From positions 1 to 42,817 of the forward strand of contig SFJQ01000003.1 of NCBI GenBank assembly GCA_004555855.1: a DNA stretch of 42,817 nucleotides. The letters run 5' to 3'. Shown in pieces: positions 40,746-42,817 of this stretch. The notes beneath the pieces are model-generated. The model had not been told where the DNA came from. It saw nothing but the letters and a program-made list of their open reading frames with translations, and ran no database searches. Both the position numbers and the translations under genes were made by a program. How positions within the stretch are numbered: the stretch's first letter is position 1; the number at the start of each line of letters is the position of its first letter. Origin of the DNA: [Eubacterium] saphenum. GTDB taxonomy: Bacteria; Bacillota; Clostridia; Oscillospirales; Ruminococcaceae.

Positions 40746-41387
40746 ATGGCTTTTTTTAATAAGTTCAAACGTTCGGCTCTTGAACTCACAAGCCTCAGAT
40801 GTATATGCGTAACGGCGATTTTAATCGCGCTTGACCTTGTGCTGAAGCAGTTTACAATCATTCTTCCGTTCACCAAAATCAGCGTCGCGTTTATCGCGAT
40901 TTCCGCAATCGGTATGCTTTACGGACCGGTTGTGGCGATGCTCGCGGGAATGGTAACCGATGTGGTCGGCTATTTCATCACCACGCAGAATTACGCGTTT
41001 AACCCGATTTTCACCATCGTTGAGATGATGGGCGGATTGATTTACGGGCTGTTTCTGTACGGAATGGAAACGCACAAGCTCGATTTTTCGGGCGGGAAAG
41101 AGTTTTTCAAATCGATTGGCGGAAACTGGCAGTCGGTTGTGAGAATTGTGCTGGCGAAGTTTACGGTAATCGTAATCTGTAACATCTTCCTCAACACATG
41201 GTTTCAGGTTATCGCGGGAATAATAGCTCCCGAAGCGTTCCTTGTGAAAATCTCCGCAAGAATAGGCACAAGCTTCATCAAAATGCCGTTTGACGTTATA
41301 CTGATGCTGCTCACGCTGTACCCGATAAAAGCGGCGTATAACGCGGTGTTCAAGAGAGTGAAAAATCGTCGTAAAGAAGGAATTTAA
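40746..41387 (+). CDS. folT: Folate ECF transporter S component FolT
   Basis: This 213-residue membrane protein has about six helices of the ECF S-component fold, including IALDLVLKQFTIILPFTKIS (about 22-41), AIGMLYGPVVAMLAGMVTDVV and FTIVEMMGGLIYGLF. It binds folate and works with the shared EcfA/A'/T module, which lies elsewhere. The preceding THF riboswitch settles the substrate. ATG 40746 with AAAGGAG five bases upstream is chosen over an upstream in-frame ATG that lies within the riboswitch. The proC ATG follows its stop directly. Confidence 0.95.
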   Translation: MAFFNKFKRSALELTSLRCICVTAILIALDLVLKQFTIILPFTKISVAFIAISAIGMLYGPVVAMLAGMVTDVVGYFITTQNYAFNPIFTIVEMMGGLIYGLFLYGMETHKLDFSGGKEFFKSIGGNWQSVVRIVLAKFTVIVICNIFLNTWFQVIAGIIAPEAFLVKISARIGTSFIKMPFDVILMLLTLYPIKAAYNAVFKRVKNRRKEGI

Positions 41388-42188
41388 ATGACGAAACTGG
41401 GTTTCATCGGCGTCGGAAATATGGGCGCCGCAATTATTAAGGGAATTAACGGAAAACTCGGAAATACCGCGGTTTTCGCGTATGACAGCAATCCCGAAAA
41501 GCTGAAAAATATCAGCGTTCTCGGGGCGACAGCTGCCGACAGCATAGCCGAGCTTTCAAAAAAATGCGATTATATTCTGCTTGCCGTAAAGCCGCAGCAG
41601 CTCGACGGCGTGCTCGCGGAAATAAAGGCGGCGGGCAGCGAAAAGCTCGTTCTTATCTCAATCTGCGCGGGAATTTCCGCAGAATATATCCGCGAAAGAA
41701 CGTTTTCAAACGCGAAGGTTGTTCTCGTTATGCCGAATACGCCGATGATGCTGGGTAAAGGCGCTTCGGCGATGAGCTGCGATGAAAAGACGTCCGAGGA
41801 GGAGTTTGCGTTCGCGAGGAAAATCATCGGCTCGTGCGGCATAACCGAGGTTGTGCCGATGAACAAGATGAAAGAGGTCATCGCGATAAACGGAAGCTCT
41901 CCCGCGTTCATCTACCTCTACGCGAAGGGCTTTATCGATTACGCGGAGAAGGTCGGAATCGACAAGGACGCGGCGCTGCGGCTTTTCGCGCAGTCGCTTA
42001 TCGGTTCGGCGAAGATGATGACCGAGAGCGGAATGACGCTCGACGAGCTGATAAAGCAGGTTTCAAGCCCCGGAGGAACAACGCTTGCAGGTCTTGAGGA
42101 GCTGTACGCGGGAAAACTCACGGATACTGCTGTTAAGGCTTGCGAGGCTTGCACAAGGCGCGCTTATGAGCTTGGCGCGAAGAAGTGA
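41388..42188 (+). CDS. proC: Pyrroline-5-carboxylate reductase
   Basis: This 266-residue enzyme reduces pyrroline-5-carboxylate to proline with NAD(P)H. The Rossmann start KLGFIGVGNMGAAIIKGI, the LAVKPQQ strand, VLVMPNTPMMLGKGASAM and the C-terminal catalytic helix MTLDELIKQVSSPGGTTLAGL are all present, and length is standard. It starts immediately after folT with AAGGA in the end of that gene, so it may be co-transcribed and indirectly under the THF riboswitch. Proline genes A and B are not in the window. Confidence 0.97.
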   Translation: MTKLGFIGVGNMGAAIIKGINGKLGNTAVFAYDSNPEKLKNISVLGATAADSIAELSKKCDYILLAVKPQQLDGVLAEIKAAGSEKLVLISICAGISAEYIRERTFSNAKVVLVMPNTPMMLGKGASAMSCDEKTSEEEFAFARKIIGSCGITEVVPMNKMKEVIAINGSSPAFIYLYAKGFIDYAEKVGIDKDAALRLFAQSLIGSAKMMTESGMTLDELIKQVSSPGGTTLAGLEELYAGKLTDTAVKACEACTRRAYELGAKK

Positions 42189-42201
42189 AAAGGAGAAAAC
42201 T

Positions 42202-42675
42202 ATGGTTGTAATCGAACTTGAAAACGGCAAGAAAATAAAGCTGGAGCTTTATCCCGACAAAGCTCCCATCACCTGCGCGAATTTTGAGAAACTCGTTCGC
42301 GAGGGATTTTATGACGGGCTGATTTTTCACCGCGTAATCAGCGGTTTTATGATTCAGGGCGGCGACCCGCAGGGTACCGGAATGGGCGGCTCTAAGGAGA
42401 AAATCAAGGGCGAGTTCGCGATGAACGGCGTGCCGAATGATTTGAAGCACACGCGCGGCGTTATCTCAATGGCGCGCTCGAATAACCCGAATTCCGCGTC
42501 AAGCCAGTTTTTCATAATGCACAAGGACGCGCCCCATCTTGACGGGCAGTATGCGGCTTTCGGAAAGGTTGTCGAGGGAATTGAAGCGGTTGATGAAATC
42601 GCCGAAACCAAGACCGACTACAACGACCGCCCGCTTTCCGATATCAAAATGAAAAAGGTTTACATCGAAGAATAA
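42202..42675 (+). CDS. Peptidyl-prolyl cis-trans isomerase, cyclophilin type
   Basis: This 157-residue single-domain cytosolic cyclophilin shows FHRVISGFMIQGGDPQGTGMGG (about 47-68), which includes the catalytic Arg. ISMARSNNPNSASSQFFI and HLDGQYAAFGKVVEG complete the active site. It has no signal peptide or membrane helix. ATG 42202 has AAAAGGAG upstream; the frame is open from 42085 but that part overlaps proC. It follows proC by 13 bases and is the last gene of the folT-proC operon, ending at a terminator. Confidence 0.96.
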   Translation: MVVIELENGKKIKLELYPDKAPITCANFEKLVREGFYDGLIFHRVISGFMIQGGDPQGTGMGGSKEKIKGEFAMNGVPNDLKHTRGVISMARSNNPNSASSQFFIMHKDAPHLDGQYAAFGKVVEGIEAVDEIAETKTDYNDRPLSDIKMKKVYIEE

Positions 42676-42681
42676 CTTTAT

Positions 42682-42719
42682 CAGGCGCAGTGAAAAATCT
42701 GCGCTTGTTCTGTTTTTGT
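42682..42719 (+). terminator. Probable terminator of folT-proC-cyclophilin operon
   Basis: Nine-base-pair stem CAGGCGCAG/CTGCGCTTG (42682-42690, 42699-42707) with one wobble pair, followed by TTCTGTTTTTG. The T-run is interrupted. Confidence 0.7.
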
Positions 42720-42817
42720 GCAAATTCTACAAAATCTCCCGTAATTTTTTGGAATAAGACGGATTGTTTTCTTGAAATGCGGCGGATTTGTTTATTGTAA
42801 CTATTGACAAATTGCTA

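Noticed and set aside
42804..42817. Promoter at the window end
   Set aside because: TTGACA is present at 42804-42809, but the -10 region and gene are beyond the window, so it cannot be supported.

Overview
The window looks like a chromosomal segment of an anaerobic Firmicute of the class Clostridia, most likely a Ruminococcaceae/Oscillospiraceae-type gut or rumen bacterium. This rests on the low-to-mid GC, strong AGGAGG-type ribosome binding sites, consensus sigma-A promoters (TTGACA-17-TATAAT), a cellobiose phosphorylase, an ECF folate transporter behind a tetrahydrofolate riboswitch, and an HrcA/CIRCE operator. The genus cannot be fixed from the sequence alone. Nearly all genes are ordinary chromosomal ones; the only mobile remnant seen is a truncated serine recombinase near 27.5 kb.

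Layout. (1) 1-9.2 kb, all minus strand: htpG under a perfect CIRCE operator; a compact intergenic small-RNA candidate with three C-rich segments and its own promoter and terminator; a yajC-tetR-bioY-AEC transporter operon; and a rpe operon carrying three Rnf/Nqr-type membrane subunits (D-, E- and A-like) plus a membrane-anchored glycosidase-like protein. The Rnf-like set lacks the B, C and G subunits in this window and has lost three of the four cysteines expected at the A/E interface. (2) 9.4-13.5 kb, plus strand: guaB with a flagellin lysine methylase (FliB family), then an ECF-type sigma factor with its membrane partner. (3) 13.5-17.7 kb, minus strand: patatin-like lipase, then an operon of EAL-HDOD protein, FkbM methyltransferase and an unknown anchored protein. 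(4) 17.9-21.3 kb, plus strand: an M23 peptidase that may be SpoIIQ, a 660-bp non-coding stretch with two covarying hairpin doublets, a secreted GH25 lysozyme and an alkyltransferase-like protein. (5) 21.3-31.3 kb, mainly minus strand: the operon lysC - NYN nuclease with five LOTUS domains - degenerate aspartoacylase-like protein; flagellin fliC with a sigma-28 promoter; the broken recombinase; a phosphopantetheinyl transferase; and cellobiose phosphorylase. (6) 31.5-42.7 kb, plus strand: purD, a THUMP RNA methyltransferase, a transglutaminase/DUF58 pair, pgi, a small P-loop ATPase, rpmF, pfkA, the THF riboswitch with folT, proC and a cyclophilin.

How the parts fit. pgi, pfkA, rpe and cellobiose phosphorylase belong to sugar catabolism from cellodextrins through glycolysis and the pentose phosphate route. 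guaB and purD are purine synthesis, and lysC and proC amino-acid synthesis. FliB and FliC lie about 13 kb apart but probably work together, FliB methylating flagellin lysines. The least ordinary parts are the cysteine-poor Rnf-like D/E/A cluster, the C-rich small RNA, the covarying hairpin doublets and the five-LOTUS NYN protein.
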